Source: Bacillus multifaciens (GTDB lineage Bacteria > Bacillota > Bacilli > Bacillales > Bacillaceae_G). Taken from it: a stretch of 64,000 bases of DNA. Under the pieces are notes generated by a model, which did no database searches, was not told the origin of the DNA, and saw nothing but the letters and a program-made list of their open reading frames with translations. Position 1 is the stretch's first letter, and every line of letters begins with the position of its first letter. Positions 16,404 through 26,361 of the stretch are shown here, in pieces. The stretch lies in NCBI RefSeq assembly GCF_030756675.1, contig NZ_JAVBXD010000028.1, positions 1 to 64,000 of the forward strand. The letters run 5' to 3'. A program made the translations under genes and the position numbers.

Positions 16404-17366
16404 ATGTCAACAAAAGAACTAAACGATACATTACAGGCTTTCTGCGCTTTTTTATTAAATAAGGGGCGAAAACCTTCGACCATTAAACGATACGTCTACG
16501 ACATTGAGGATTTTGTTCATTGGTTAGAAAAGTACAAAAAAATTTCTTCTAATAATATATGGGAGACACTTTGTACAAAAGACTATGAAGATTATTTTTC
16601 AGACTTAAAAATAAAACGTCATTACTCTGAAAAAACAATGCATCGTGTTTTTATTGTATTAAATCGACTGTATTATTTCTTAAACTTGCCTAGCCCCCTG
16701 AAAGATATGGAACTTGTTATACAACCAGATCGTACATTGCGAGATGAAGATTTCATTTCGCAACAAGAAGAACAGCGTTTAAAATATATTTTAACTTCTT
16801 TGGAAGGACTGTCAGATAAACAACGGCCTGTACGTCCATTACTTATGGATCGAAACGTATGTATTATAATGCTTCTTCTTGATTATGGTTTATCATTACA
16901 AGAGCTCATCTCGTTGAATATGCATCACGTTCATTTTGAAAACAATACACTCTCCATTCCCGCTGTATCTGGAATAGAGCGAGTTATTACATTAACAAAA
17001 GAAGATAAAAAAAAGCTATATCAATACTATAAAAATATCCCCGAGCCAGTACGTCCAAAATACCATAGCACGGATTCATTATTTGTGGCCTTTGATTTTA
17101 ATCGAAATACATTCCGTTGGGTATATGAAAATGACGCTCCAAAAGGATTAACAGAGATTTCCGTACAAAAAATGATTCGACTTGAAGTAGCGCGTGCAGG
17201 GCTACGCAAAGGTATCTCTGCCCAGCATTTACGCAATACTTTTATTTTACGCCTCATCCAAAATCATGTTCCGGAACAAGAAATTATAAAACGAATCGGT
17301 TTTAAATCAAAAATTTCATTAAAAAGATATTATAACTATGCAAAGCAAAAAGAAGACGCCTCGTAA
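16404..17366 (+). CDS. tyrosine-recombinase-fold protein with degenerate active site
   Basis: The 320-aa protein has an N-terminal SAM-like core-binding domain (about 5-95, KPSTIKRYVYDIEDFVHWL) and a catalytic-type domain (about 120-310). Where active enzymes have G-L-R it has DYGLSLQEL, so the first Arg is Ser. Where they have H-x-L-R-H it has QHLRN, keeping Arg but not the leading His. LGH is replaced by RIGFKS. Only the second Arg and Tyr (RYYNYA) remain. It should be unable to recombine DNA but could still bind it. An extended -10 TGTTATAAT (16370-16378) and GGGAGGTGG drive it. The frame is intact. Confidence 0.8.
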   Translation: MSTKELNDTLQAFCAFLLNKGRKPSTIKRYVYDIEDFVHWLEKYKKISSNNIWETLCTKDYEDYFSDLKIKRHYSEKTMHRVFIVLNRLYYFLNLPSPLKDMELVIQPDRTLRDEDFISQQEEQRLKYILTSLEGLSDKQRPVRPLLMDRNVCIIMLLLDYGLSLQELISLNMHHVHFENNTLSIPAVSGIERVITLTKEDKKKLYQYYKNIPEPVRPKYHSTDSLFVAFDFNRNTFRWVYENDAPKGLTEISVQKMIRLEVARAGLRKGISAQHLRNTFILRLIQNHVPEQEIIKRIGFKSKISLKRYYNYAKQKEDAS

Positions 17367-17377
17367 TAGGCGTTTTT
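17354..17377 (+). terminator. terminator overlapping the recombinase-like stop codon
   Basis: ACGCCT and AGGCGT pair around CGTAAT, which includes the TAA stop, and five T follow. Confidence 0.75.
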
Positions 17378-17481
17378 ATTATTTTTTATAACAATAACCC
17401 GTCTCCCTATTCCTTTTTATACCTTACTTGCATTTACTAAGATAAAGTTTTTCAACATGACAATTAGGAAGGAGACTTTCA

Positions 17482-18168
17482 ATGTCTTATTTTAATGATA
17501 ATGAGAAAAATGTTTCAATGCCTTATTTCCCAATACACTCCCACCGAATTCCATCCGTTCATTACACTCATGCTTCTACACCATCCATCAACCGTTTTCA
17601 AAAAACATTATGTGACTTAACTCATATAATTCCATCTGTATTTTCAACGCCATCACAATCAAACGTAACGGAACTCATAAACATATTAGAATCAATACAA
17701 GGGGATCTAAAACACTTAAACGTATCACTAATACAACGAGAAACCGCTATTGAGATTACTAGGGATTTAATCACTATTTTGAACAATCAACCGTTTTCGG
17801 CAAATGCAGTATATATTGGATTACAAAATTTACTCAACTTTTCGTTGCATATTATAAAATCATTCAAAATGAATCACCATGTATCTGAAAGTATTTTTAA
17901 ACAAACAAAGAAATTACAAATAGCTTTACTACAAATAATGCCACTCGGAATGGATGATCAACTTCAAGATGATCAAGAGCAGCAAGACGAATACCACACA
18001 CAAGAGGAATTCGAACTTCTAGATGAACACCGTGTACTAAGTGAACTTGAGCTTTTAGATGAACACTACGCACAAAACAATCTTACACTTTTAGATGAGC
18101 AACAGCAGCAAGATAAGCAACTTCAAGAAAGCGAGGAGGAGCTAATCTCCCTACATCTATCTGTATAA
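17482..18168 (+). CDS. preface-domain-like protein with acidic LLDEH repeats instead of collagen
   Basis: The first about 150 residues (MSYFNDNEKNVSMPYFPIHS, INRFQKTLCDLTHIIPSVFS, then helices with NVTELINILESIQ and AVYIGLQNLLNF) resemble the preface domain that precedes collagen-like GXT repeats in B. cereus group surface proteins. Here no Gly-X-Y tract follows. The C-terminus (about 165-228) is instead Gln/Asp/Glu-rich with three 12-residue units built on FELLDEH, LELLDEH and LTLLDEQ. The start follows GGAAGGAGA. It may sit on the spore surface or act as an intracellular partner. The domain match is from memory and moderate. Confidence 0.6.
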   Translation: MSYFNDNEKNVSMPYFPIHSHRIPSVHYTHASTPSINRFQKTLCDLTHIIPSVFSTPSQSNVTELINILESIQGDLKHLNVSLIQRETAIEITRDLITILNNQPFSANAVYIGLQNLLNFSLHIIKSFKMNHHVSESIFKQTKKLQIALLQIMPLGMDDQLQDDQEQQDEYHTQEEFELLDEHRVLSELELLDEHYAQNNLTLLDEQQQQDKQLQESEEELISLHLSV

Positions 18169-18378
18169 TACGTAAAGTCGACTCAAAATGCCCGTTTAAA
18201 CACCTTTTCCAACATAAGTTTTCAATAAATAAGATACATTTCTAGCTATCGAAGAAGATACATTTTTACTTTCAACAACATTTTAAGAATCAGCCTTTTT
18301 ATTTTCATTCTATAGACAGGCAACAAAACATCTAGATTCTCTACCTCCTAACTAGATTTCCATGTATTTTTTAGAAAT

Positions 18379-18408
18379 AAAAAAAGAGCGAATCATTCGC
18401 TCTTTTTA
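18379..18408. terminator. two-way terminator between hfq and the preface-like gene
   Basis: AAAAAGAGCGAA and TTCGCTCTTTTT form a perfect 12-bp stem with a 3-base loop. T-runs exist on both strands. Confidence 0.85.
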
Positions 18409-18426
18409 CTATGTACAATTCTTTTA

Positions 18427-18651
18427 CTATTCTAATTCGATTGAAACGTTCTTTTGTGGAACAAATGTAGAAATCGCATGTTTATAAATAAGCTGTTGCT
18501 TACCTTCTGTTTCCAACAATACAGTAAAATTATCAAACCCTTTAATTAAACCACGAAGTTGGAAGCCATTTAATAAGTACAGCGTGACAAACGTATTCTC
18601 TTTACGGAGTTGATTTAAAAATTGATCTTGAATATTGATTGATTGCTTCAT
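18427..18651 (-). CDS. hfq: RNA chaperone Hfq
   Basis: A 74-aa Sm-fold protein forming a hexameric ring that binds U-rich and A-rich RNA. The Sm1 motif is [20 protein letters not shown] and [19 protein letters not shown], and Sm2 is [12 protein letters not shown]. It lacks the long C-terminal tail of enterobacterial Hfq, as usual for bacilli. It lies 24 bases after miaA, the conserved order, and is probably cotranscribed. Confidence 0.96.
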
Positions 18652-18675
18652 GTCGAATCCTCCTCTTTTTCTCTA

Positions 18676-19626
18676 CTACTTATTATTCGCCTTAAGTTGT
18701 AGCTTTCCTTCTGTATACTGTAAAATTTCTTGATTTTTTTCACCGCTTGTAACGTCAAACCACTTAACATCCATTTTATTCCGGAACCAAGTTAATTGTC
18801 GTTTTGCATAACGGCGGGAATTCGTTTTTAAAGCGATTACCGCTTCTTCTAACGAAATTTTTCCATCAAAATATTCATACAACTCTTTATAACCAATCGC
18901 TTGAATAGATTGGCAATCCCGAATTCTTTCTTCATACAAGCGCTTAACTTCCTCTAATAAACCTTGCTCCATCATAATATCTACACGTAAATTAATACGG
19001 CTATATAATAAATCTCGATCCATTGTTAAACCAATTAAAGCCACGTCATATAACAATTCATTTTCTTGTTGCTCTAATTGGTCACTCATCTTCTGCCCTG
19101 TTGTATGAAAAATTTCTAAAGCACGAATGACACGTCTTACATTATTTGGATGAATGCGCTTTGCACTTTTCGGATCAACTTCTTCAAGCTTTCCGTGTAT
19201 ATACTCTACACCATGTTCCTCTACTACTTGTTCTAACTGTTTACGGTACACAGGGTCTCCTGGCTCATCAGAAAACTGGTAATCATATAATACAGATTGT
19301 ATATATAAACCCGTCCCGCCAACAATGATAGGTAGTTTACCACGACTTGTAATATCTGCTATATGACCGCGTACAAGTTCTTGAAACTCAGCAACGGAAA
19401 ATGCATCTTCTGGATTTTTTATATCAATCATATAATGCGTAATTCCGTCCATCTCTTCTTCTGTAACTTTCGCCGTACCTATATTCATACTACGATAGAT
19501 TTGCATGGAATCGCCGCTAATAATCTCTCCATTTAACGCTTTTGCCAATTCAATGCTAAGCTTCGTTTTTCCAACTGCAGTTGGTCCAATAATAACAACA
19601 ACCTTGTCCCGCTTTTCTTCTCCCAT
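18676..19626 (-). CDS. miaA: tRNA dimethylallyltransferase
   Basis: Adds a dimethylallyl group to A37 of tRNAs reading UNN codons, the first step to ms2i6A. Motifs: P-loop GPTAVGKTKLS, GDSMQIY, GGTGLYIQSVLYD and RRYAKRQLTWFRNK. The 316-aa length fits. I prefer ATG 19626 (MGEEKRDKVVVIIGP) to the upstream TTG three codons earlier, whose bases form part of the GGAG site; the spacing is short, so the TTG remains possible. Confidence 0.94.
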   Translation of the reverse strand: MGEEKRDKVVVIIGPTAVGKTKLSIELAKALNGEIISGDSMQIYRSMNIGTAKVTEEEMDGITHYMIDIKNPEDAFSVAEFQELVRGHIADITSRGKLPIIVGGTGLYIQSVLYDYQFSDEPGDPVYRKQLEQVVEEHGVEYIHGKLEEVDPKSAKRIHPNNVRRVIRALEIFHTTGQKMSDQLEQQENELLYDVALIGLTMDRDLLYSRINLRVDIMMEQGLLEEVKRLYEERIRDCQSIQAIGYKELYEYFDGKISLEEAVIALKTNSRRYAKRQLTWFRNKMDVKWFDVTSGEKNQEILQYTEGKLQLKANNK

Positions 19627-19821
19627 ATACTCCAACTCTCTTTATGTATAGTTATACATCTGATTATTATATCCAATCTTACCAATTTTAATAGTTAAAA
19701 TGCAAGTAATCTTATTATGGTAATTGAAATTATATATATATTTGTTAAAAATATAATCTATTTTGCATGTTTTGTCCAATCACTTCATATACATGATAAA
19801 AACCAAAATGGAGATGATACG

Positions 19822-20064
19822 ATGAGAATTGGACAAGCTACTATTGATTTTCGCTCGTTATCAGAAGAGTTAATTTTAGCAACAGCAACAAAAGAAAAGA
19901 ATTGCTCTCAGGAAGAGTTATACTTTGCGCTAAATTGTATTTTGCGTTCGTTCCATGCGATAGTTACAAATGAAGAAACAAATATAAAAACTAACGAATA
20001 TACACAATCACAGTTTTGCACTGCATATAACATCTTGACAGGACAAACGATATATCCATTCTAA
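19822..20064 (+). CDS. 80-aa hypothetical protein
   Basis: ATG 19822 follows GGAGATGATAC and gives MRIGQATIDFRSLSEELILA. The open frame extends upstream without a site. The protein is small, soluble, with two Cys and a helical centre. It diverges from miaA. No family is recognised. Confidence 0.55.
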   Translation: MRIGQATIDFRSLSEELILATATKEKNCSQEELYFALNCILRSFHAIVTNEETNIKTNEYTQSQFCTAYNILTGQTIYPF

Positions 20065-20126
20065 ATAATCTCCCTATCCCCTCTTCTGCCATTTCATAAT
20101 AATGAAATTTTAATTATATTTTAATA

Positions 20127-20867
20127 TTACCCTAACGTTTGCCCTTGCAAGTAAACAGTAACTTCTCCAGTTCCTTTCCCCTTTACAACGACTTTTGCAA
20201 ATTTAAGAAACCGAACTGGAGAAATTGTTGCTATTTGAAGAGGTTCAATCTTAAATGTGATTGTATCTGTAAAGTAATGAACAGAGTCTGGGCTAATTTG
20301 TACATAGGCTTCAATGGCAGCATTTGTATTATTTATGATTGCAAAAGTGTACCGATTTAGCTCTGAAACGTCAAATATTACAAAGTCCCCTTCCCCTTCA
20401 GATATATGTAAAATAACTTCTCTATTGAAAAACATTTTTCTCATTACTGGCATATCAACGCCTAATGGAGCAAAGCAACTCATGTAACCCAATTGCTTAT
20501 ATTTTTCATACAATTTACTCTTTTTCCCATAATTATTTCCCTTAAATGTCTCTTCTTCTTCACCTTTTACACTATATTCCTTTGTTAATAAATATCCTTC
20601 ATCGTCCACTCTTAACGGTCTTGCTTCTTCATTCTCTGTTATTCCATATAAAAATAGGATTGGTTGTTCTTCAACTTCTTCTTGTATCCCGTTTCTTTGT
20701 TTCTCTTCATTTTCTTCTCGTAATGCGATCTGTTTTGTCGTCATTCCAGATTGTAATGGAGGAGGTAAAATAGGTTGACTTTTCTTTTGAGCTGAAAACG
20801 GTGAAAAAATATCCTTTTTTCCTTTCTCGCTATGCCCCTTATTTGATGATCCCTTTTTACCTGCCAC
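20127..20867 (-). CDS. basic-tailed protein with DUF6385-like C-terminal domain
   Basis: A GTG start follows GAAGGTGAT. The N-terminus is very basic and unstructured (MAGKKGSSNKGHSEKGKKD), followed by an acidic linker. The C-terminal about 100 residues (YTFAIINNTNAAIEAYVQIS, FLKFAKVVVKGKGTGEVTVY) are beta-rich. They resemble the end of the protein at 26409 (YFVKNQTGNTVNILLEISPN ... YTRVSYKVTSGSSTIDVWF), the type now called DUF6385. It is the last gene of a leftward run behind three glycosyltransferases, so it may be a glycosylation substrate or scaffold. The function is not known. Confidence 0.65.
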   Translation of the reverse strand: MAGKKGSSNKGHSEKGKKDIFSPFSAQKKSQPILPPPLQSGMTTKQIALREENEEKQRNGIQEEVEEQPILFLYGITENEEARPLRVDDEGYLLTKEYSVKGEEEETFKGNNYGKKSKLYEKYKQLGYMSCFAPLGVDMPVMRKMFFNREVILHISEGEGDFVIFDVSELNRYTFAIINNTNAAIEAYVQISPDSVHYFTDTITFKIEPLQIATISPVRFLKFAKVVVKGKGTGEVTVYLQGQTLG

Positions 20868-20903
20868 CTATATCACCTTCTTTATCCGTTTTCTCAAATA
20901 CAG

Positions 20904-22694
20904 CTATCTAGAATGAATGTAAAGAAATATTTTTAACAAACGACTCCAATCAATATTTGTTATTTCACCATTACTTTTCTTATACTGTTCCAAGTCAAAT
21001 ATGTTGCATTGCATCAAATGATGAAAGCACCGTTCTGCCCGTTTCTTTTTATGTGATGCTAAAGCTAAACATGCGCCGATCATATAATCTAGGGGTTGCC
21101 TCACATGCTGATTCCATATTTCTTCAATTGTCTTTAAATGATTCACTGAAGCTTTTTCAAAATAATAACATACGTTGTAGTCTACGATATCTTTTAACGA
21201 ATATTTGATCACTAATTTTTTAAATACCGAAAGAAATGCACACCAATTATTCGTCATAATTAATATATTCAGTACTTGTTTCATATGAATTCCATTTTGT
21301 AAACTTATCTCTTCCCAGTTATATATACAACGATTTTCAACGCCTTCTTTCCGCGACAAGTAATATAAGACGGAATAATCAGAAATAAAACCCCCTACTA
21401 CTTTCTGTGCTTGCAAATCCCCATAACTTTCTCCAATTATTTTATAACTAATGAACCGTTGATCATCACATAAAGATTTTTGTAAAATGGACTGCAGCAA
21501 TGAAACCTCCCCTGCTTTAGCTAAAAACTTTAACATTTGTAACGCATCCGTATACAACAACGGAAACAATTTTTCAATTTCATCTAAAATCTCTTTCTGT
21601 GTGGAGGTAATGCACAATATTTTTAAATATCTATATTTCAAATCTTCATGATTTGAATGTGCAACTAATTGCTTATAATATTCCTGCACTTCTTTAAAGG
21701 CATACTTTCGCTCCGCTACAAGTGCTAGTAGCAACAAACACGACTCCTTGCTAACCTCTGAAGAAGTTGAATAGTAATGTTCATGTTCGCATGTTTCCAA
21801 GCAATGATTTATCGCTTTCTCTCCCTCTGTATATTTGTTCATTTTTAAAAGAATTATAGATTTAGCATAAAAAAAATCTGGGAAATCCAAATACCTATCT
21901 TGATATTGTTCTATCAATTTTAAAGCATTCTCATACTGCATACAGCCCATATAGCTATATATTGTTTTTATAACTAAATCAGAAAAAAAAGCTTCTTGTT
22001 CACAAGCAAATAAAAGTGGTACATAAACAAGTAATGCTTCCTTATATTTCTCATGTTGAAAAAATTCCGTTGCATATGCATATTGCATATACGCATCATC
22101 ACAGCGTTTTTCCAACGTTCGCTTTAGAATTTTCATATTTCTGCTTTCTTTTCCCTTTCGATATACTTCCTCTTCTAAATACCCCGTATGTTCAATCACA
22201 ATGTTCGTAAATTGGATTTGTTCTTGTGAAAATGCATAGGTTATATCTTCATGAATAGCACCTCTATACGTAAGATAAGGTTCATTTTTAAACAATCGAC
22301 AACAATAGTCCATCATATAACGAGTTATATCCTTTTTCTTTCCGTAATAGCTTTTAATTTTTACATAATATGCTCGTATACCTTCAGTTAATAGCAATTG
22401 TAAATATTGTTTTTCTACATGCAATGTTTCATCTGCATCTAACACAAGTATCCAGTCACTCGTTGCATACATTAATCCAGCATTTCTTGCCTTGGCAAAA
22501 TTATTTTCCCATTTATGTTCAACTACAATTGCACCATACTTTCTTGCAATATTTACTGTACAATCTTGCGATCCTGTATCAACAATTACAATTTCTCTTA
22601 CAATACCTTTTACTGACTCTAAACAAATTGGCAAATTCTTTTCCTCATCACAAACAATCATGCATAACGTTACATTTAAAGGTTGCATCATCAT
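20904..22694 (-). CDS. GT2-family glycosyltransferase with TPR-like C-terminus (third of three)
   Basis: The GT-A domain (about 1-230) has the family-2 start PLNVTLCMIVCDEEKNLPIC, EIVIVDTGSQDCTV, the WENNFAKARNAGL motif and the metal-binding WILVLDADETLH. It then shows the CRLFKNEP ... HEDI block of SunS-like enzymes. The remaining about 360 residues are helical hairpins of TPR type. SunS glycosylates a Cys of sublancin, so a protein acceptor is plausible. Three consecutive ATG codons begin the frame after AGGGTTAG, and the true start may be the second or third. It is 10 bases after its homologue. Confidence 0.82.
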   Translation of the reverse strand: MMMQPLNVTLCMIVCDEEKNLPICLESVKGIVREIVIVDTGSQDCTVNIARKYGAIVVEHKWENNFAKARNAGLMYATSDWILVLDADETLHVEKQYLQLLLTEGIRAYYVKIKSYYGKKKDITRYMMDYCCRLFKNEPYLTYRGAIHEDITYAFSQEQIQFTNIVIEHTGYLEEEVYRKGKESRNMKILKRTLEKRCDDAYMQYAYATEFFQHEKYKEALLVYVPLLFACEQEAFFSDLVIKTIYSYMGCMQYENALKLIEQYQDRYLDFPDFFYAKSIILLKMNKYTEGEKAINHCLETCEHEHYYSTSSEVSKESCLLLLALVAERKYAFKEVQEYYKQLVAHSNHEDLKYRYLKILCITSTQKEILDEIEKLFPLLYTDALQMLKFLAKAGEVSLLQSILQKSLCDDQRFISYKIIGESYGDLQAQKVVGGFISDYSVLYYLSRKEGVENRCIYNWEEISLQNGIHMKQVLNILIMTNNWCAFLSVFKKLVIKYSLKDIVDYNVCYYFEKASVNHLKTIEEIWNQHVRQPLDYMIGACLALASHKKKRAERCFHHLMQCNIFDLEQYKKSNGEITNIDWSRLLKIFLYIHSR

Positions 22695-22703
22695 CTAACC
22701 CTT

Positions 22704-24332
22704 TTATTTATAAATTGGCTGTATAGAAACTCGTTTATTTATATATACCTCCGGAATTTTCGCAATATGTAAACTATATACATATTGTCTATATACCTGT
22801 TCCTCTTTCCCATTCACAGTCGATATAAAGTAACGCCACAATGACGTGATTTGCCATAGTTTGTGGTGATTTTCTTTTTGTAAGGCTAATTGAAATCCAT
22901 ATTGAACACATAGCCAGTCTTCTTCGCTTGGTAATATGTCATCAGACCATTCACCTGTTCGTAAAAAAGATATAAAAACATGCGTCTTATTTTTCATTCT
23001 TAATTGTTTATTTTCTACCCAATCATGAAATGCTGTTATAATAGATTGGTGAATCGTACGATACTCCATATATGCAGCCATGTCATATAGTAAGTCGTTA
23101 GATAAATTTCCTCTTTCATATATATAAAGAATTAGCGAATTTTTTTGCTGTTGAAAGAACATTTCACATGTTTTTTGTAATAAGGGTAAATCGTCCCAAT
23201 AATGAAACATTTGAAATATATCTTCCACTTCTTCTATACTCTCTAGTAATGCCATTATCCTTTCTAATACTTCTCTTTGCTGGGCATCATGTTGTAAAAC
23301 CTTCTTATACAAAGCAAGCGCTTCTTTCCGATTTTTTCTTTCCAGTAACTTTGCAAGTTCAAACGGCGCCTTCTTATTAATAATTCCTTCGTCCATTGTA
23401 TAGTGCAATGGTACTTCCGTTATTGATACAATGATGCTATATATACGAATAGCTTCTGCAAATAAACCATTCTCAGCTGCAACACGCCCCCACATAAAAA
23501 GTAAATCCGGAAAATAAGGAAAGCGTTTATTCTCTTCGCGGCATACATTCAATACCTCTTTTTTTCTATCCAAGCTATATAGTGTAAAAATTTCCTTTTT
23601 TATTGTTAAAGGCCCAAACCCCATATGACTAATATCACAAAGCTCCTTTACCTTTCGCAAATGAAACAACGCATCTTCTAGGCTCCCTACACGTATATAC
23701 TCACCAGCTAAGTTATAATGATGAAAAGGGTTATCTGGCTCTTTCCTTACCTGTTTTAAGACTAACGTCATATTACGTTCTTTTTTCTTTTTTTCTTGAA
23801 CAATTTCTTCTAAATATCCATAATGGTGAATTTGAATTTCTGTATAAGCAACTAACTCATTATGATATACTCCCGCAATCGTACCACCAATTTGTTCGTG
23901 CACCTCACCTGTAAAACGAATTCGGTTATCATTCCGAAAAAAACGTAATACAGGACATGTTTCTACAATCGTTTCTCCCTTATTAGATATATGGTTAACA
24001 ATTTGTAGAAAATATGCCGGATGTTTATTTTCAGTAGCAAGGGAGCGTAATAACGGTGCGGTATGCTCATCTAATTCTTCATCTGCATCTAAAAATAAAA
24101 TCCACTTCCCCGTTGCGTGCTCTAATGCATAATTACGAGCAGCTGAAAAATCATCATTCCATTCAAAATGAAGGATTTTCGTTGCGTAACGTTCTGCAAT
24201 TTCTACTGTGTGGTCTATAGACCCTGTATCGACAACAATAATTTCATCTACAATACCCACAATACTTTTTAAGCAAGCCCCAATCCTCTTCTCTTCATCC
24301 TTACAAATCATACAAAATGAAATGAGACTCAT
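22704..24332 (-). CDS. GT2-family glycosyltransferase with TPR-like C-terminus (second of three)
   Basis: The same layout as its neighbours: SLISFCMICKDEEKRIGACL, EIIVVDTGSIDHTVEIA, FEWNDDFSAARNYALEHATG and WILFLDADEELDEH form the sugar-nucleotide and metal site. LRFFRNDNRIRFTGEVHEQI follows, then TPR-like helices (about 210-520). The ATG overlaps the upstream TGA (ATGA), so translation is coupled. No membrane segment is seen, so it is cytosolic. Donor and acceptor are unknown. Confidence 0.85.
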   Translation of the reverse strand: MSLISFCMICKDEEKRIGACLKSIVGIVDEIIVVDTGSIDHTVEIAERYATKILHFEWNDDFSAARNYALEHATGKWILFLDADEELDEHTAPLLRSLATENKHPAYFLQIVNHISNKGETIVETCPVLRFFRNDNRIRFTGEVHEQIGGTIAGVYHNELVAYTEIQIHHYGYLEEIVQEKKKKERNMTLVLKQVRKEPDNPFHHYNLAGEYIRVGSLEDALFHLRKVKELCDISHMGFGPLTIKKEIFTLYSLDRKKEVLNVCREENKRFPYFPDLLFMWGRVAAENGLFAEAIRIYSIIVSITEVPLHYTMDEGIINKKAPFELAKLLERKNRKEALALYKKVLQHDAQQREVLERIMALLESIEEVEDIFQMFHYWDDLPLLQKTCEMFFQQQKNSLILYIYERGNLSNDLLYDMAAYMEYRTIHQSIITAFHDWVENKQLRMKNKTHVFISFLRTGEWSDDILPSEEDWLCVQYGFQLALQKENHHKLWQITSLWRYFISTVNGKEEQVYRQYVYSLHIAKIPEVYINKRVSIQPIYK

Positions 24333-26290
24333 AAATGATAATTCCCCCTTTGCACAAACGTTCTATTTGTCATCCACTCCTTCTCATCCATCGCTTGTAA
24401 TGATTGCATAACGATAGAAAGTTGCCGATTAAGAAAAGAACGATTCGAAACACCTTCTTTTATATTTTGCAAACGCTCATAAGCCTCATATAAATACGCC
24501 TGTGCAGCTGCCATTCTAGCCTTTTCATGGTACGGATTATATTCTAAAATTCTTTCTAATTGCGTGATCGCATGTGTATACTGCTTATTACGAAAGAGCA
24601 TCTCTCCCATATAAAATAATATTTCTTCATCGTACTCTTCTTCTTTCATTAATTTATAAAATAAATGTCCGGCCCGTTCAATATAGCCTTCTTTATACAA
24701 ACTTTTCGCATAATGAATGATCAGTTCTATATCATCTGCACTTTCAAGAATAGATTCACAAGCAGATAGAAGTTGAAGCTGAAGACACCTTTTGATAAAG
24801 TGTTTAACCTTATTTTTTTCATCATTACGCCACGTACTTACATCGTAAATAGAAAAGGAATAACCGTATTGTTCACGTATAACAAGAGGTGCTTCTTCTC
24901 CTTTAGCTATATACGTAAGAAAATGATCCACTAACCACCTATTCTTTTCTTCTTCTGTTAATGCTGGGCCAATATTCAATACATAATTTTGTATTAACAA
25001 CGCTCGCTCTAATTGTCCTTTCCTTATGTAGCACTCATTTTGTACAAATAAATCTTTCTGAGAAAAAAATTCATATTCTTTATACAAATCAAGAATCCTA
25101 TCATGAGCTCCGTATTCTTGTAAAATACGAATAAGAAGCTCTTTCTCTGCTCCTGCTTTCAACACTCTTTTTATAGCTTGTGATAATGTATAATCGGCAC
25201 TTTGTAAACACATCTCAACAATAGCTTGGTACGCTTCTTGAAAATACGGTTGCAAAGCAATCGTTGCACAATAATCACGTAATGCAGCAACGTCATTTCT
25301 ATTTTTACGATGAATCTCCCCGCGATAAAAAGATACGATATGGTGTAAATTTTCTCTTTCAGACACATAACGTGATGAATGATTCGTATATGTTTGTACC
25401 TTTTCAATTACTTTAAATACCTGATTATAGAGCCCTTGTTCATATAAGATTTGAATTTGTAATATATACAAGTCCATATAATCTTCATATTTTTGAAGCG
25501 CTTCCTCTAGTAATAATAGTGCTTCAGAACTTTTTTTAAGTTCCTTTTTAGTTAAAATTAAGTAGTAATATAATGTATGCAAATACGAAGCATTCTCTTT
25601 CTCTTTTGCCAAAGACAATTCAAACAAATCTTCACTTTTTTCATAATTTCCCAGCCGTAAATATTCAACTCCAAGATTATACATATAAAAAGCGGTCATA
25701 AATCCTTCCGAAATCGCCATCTCTAATAATTTCATATTCCTGCTTACTTTAGAAAACTTTTGTATGCGCTGCTCAGTATAGCCATAATGTGTAATAGTCA
25801 ATTGACTTTCTTCTATATGTTCCAATGAAAAACTTTCTACAATTGTCATTAAAATTTGTTCATGTATACGACCTTTAAATCGAAATCGTTTATCATTTCG
25901 AAACAACCGCAACGCACGATGATACATACTATTATATGTGTCTGTCATATTCTTTACTTCAACCCAATATCCTTGAACAACATCTGTTTGTAAATACTGC
26001 CTTGTCTCAGCTCCAGTAGCAGTATATATTTCATCTGCATCCAATACTAAAATCCAATCTCCAGTTGAATGATTAATTGCTATATTTCTTGCTTCGCTAA
26101 AACTATCTTTCCATGTTGCTTCAACTAACTTTACGTTATACTGTTTTATTTTCATAATTGTCTCATCTGTAGAGCCAGTATCAACAATTACAATTTCATC
26201 TACCCATGATGCAACACTATGTAAACATTGTTCAATAGTATCAGCCGCATTTTTGACAATAATATTGACCGATAGCTTTACTTTATTCAC
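24329..26290 (-). CDS. GT2-family glycosyltransferase with TPR C-terminus (first of three)
   Basis: The largest of the three, 653 aa. GTG 26290 follows GGAGGGGG by six bases (protein start VNKVKLSVNIIVKNAADT); the open frame upstream lacks a site. The GT-A domain shows EIVIVDTGSTDETI, WKDSFSEARNIAINHSTGDW and ILVLDADEIY, then LRLFRNDKRFRFKGRIHEQI. A long TPR array fills residues about 190-640, with clear repeats near the end (EEILFYMGEMLFRNKQYTHA, LERILEYNPYHEKARMAAAQ). It is the first gene after the terminator of the beta-repeat protein gene. Confidence 0.87.
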   Translation of the reverse strand: MNKVKLSVNIIVKNAADTIEQCLHSVASWVDEIVIVDTGSTDETIMKIKQYNVKLVEATWKDSFSEARNIAINHSTGDWILVLDADEIYTATGAETRQYLQTDVVQGYWVEVKNMTDTYNSMYHRALRLFRNDKRFRFKGRIHEQILMTIVESFSLEHIEESQLTITHYGYTEQRIQKFSKVSRNMKLLEMAISEGFMTAFYMYNLGVEYLRLGNYEKSEDLFELSLAKEKENASYLHTLYYYLILTKKELKKSSEALLLLEEALQKYEDYMDLYILQIQILYEQGLYNQVFKVIEKVQTYTNHSSRYVSERENLHHIVSFYRGEIHRKNRNDVAALRDYCATIALQPYFQEAYQAIVEMCLQSADYTLSQAIKRVLKAGAEKELLIRILQEYGAHDRILDLYKEYEFFSQKDLFVQNECYIRKGQLERALLIQNYVLNIGPALTEEEKNRWLVDHFLTYIAKGEEAPLVIREQYGYSFSIYDVSTWRNDEKNKVKHFIKRCLQLQLLSACESILESADDIELIIHYAKSLYKEGYIERAGHLFYKLMKEEEYDEEILFYMGEMLFRNKQYTHAITQLERILEYNPYHEKARMAAAQAYLYEAYERLQNIKEGVSNRSFLNRQLSIVMQSLQAMDEKEWMTNRTFVQRGNYHL

Positions 26291-26361
26291 TACATACCCC
26301 CTCCTTACCATTAAGGTATGAAAGCAAAAGCATGTATTAGTCATATTTAAGCCCATAAAAT

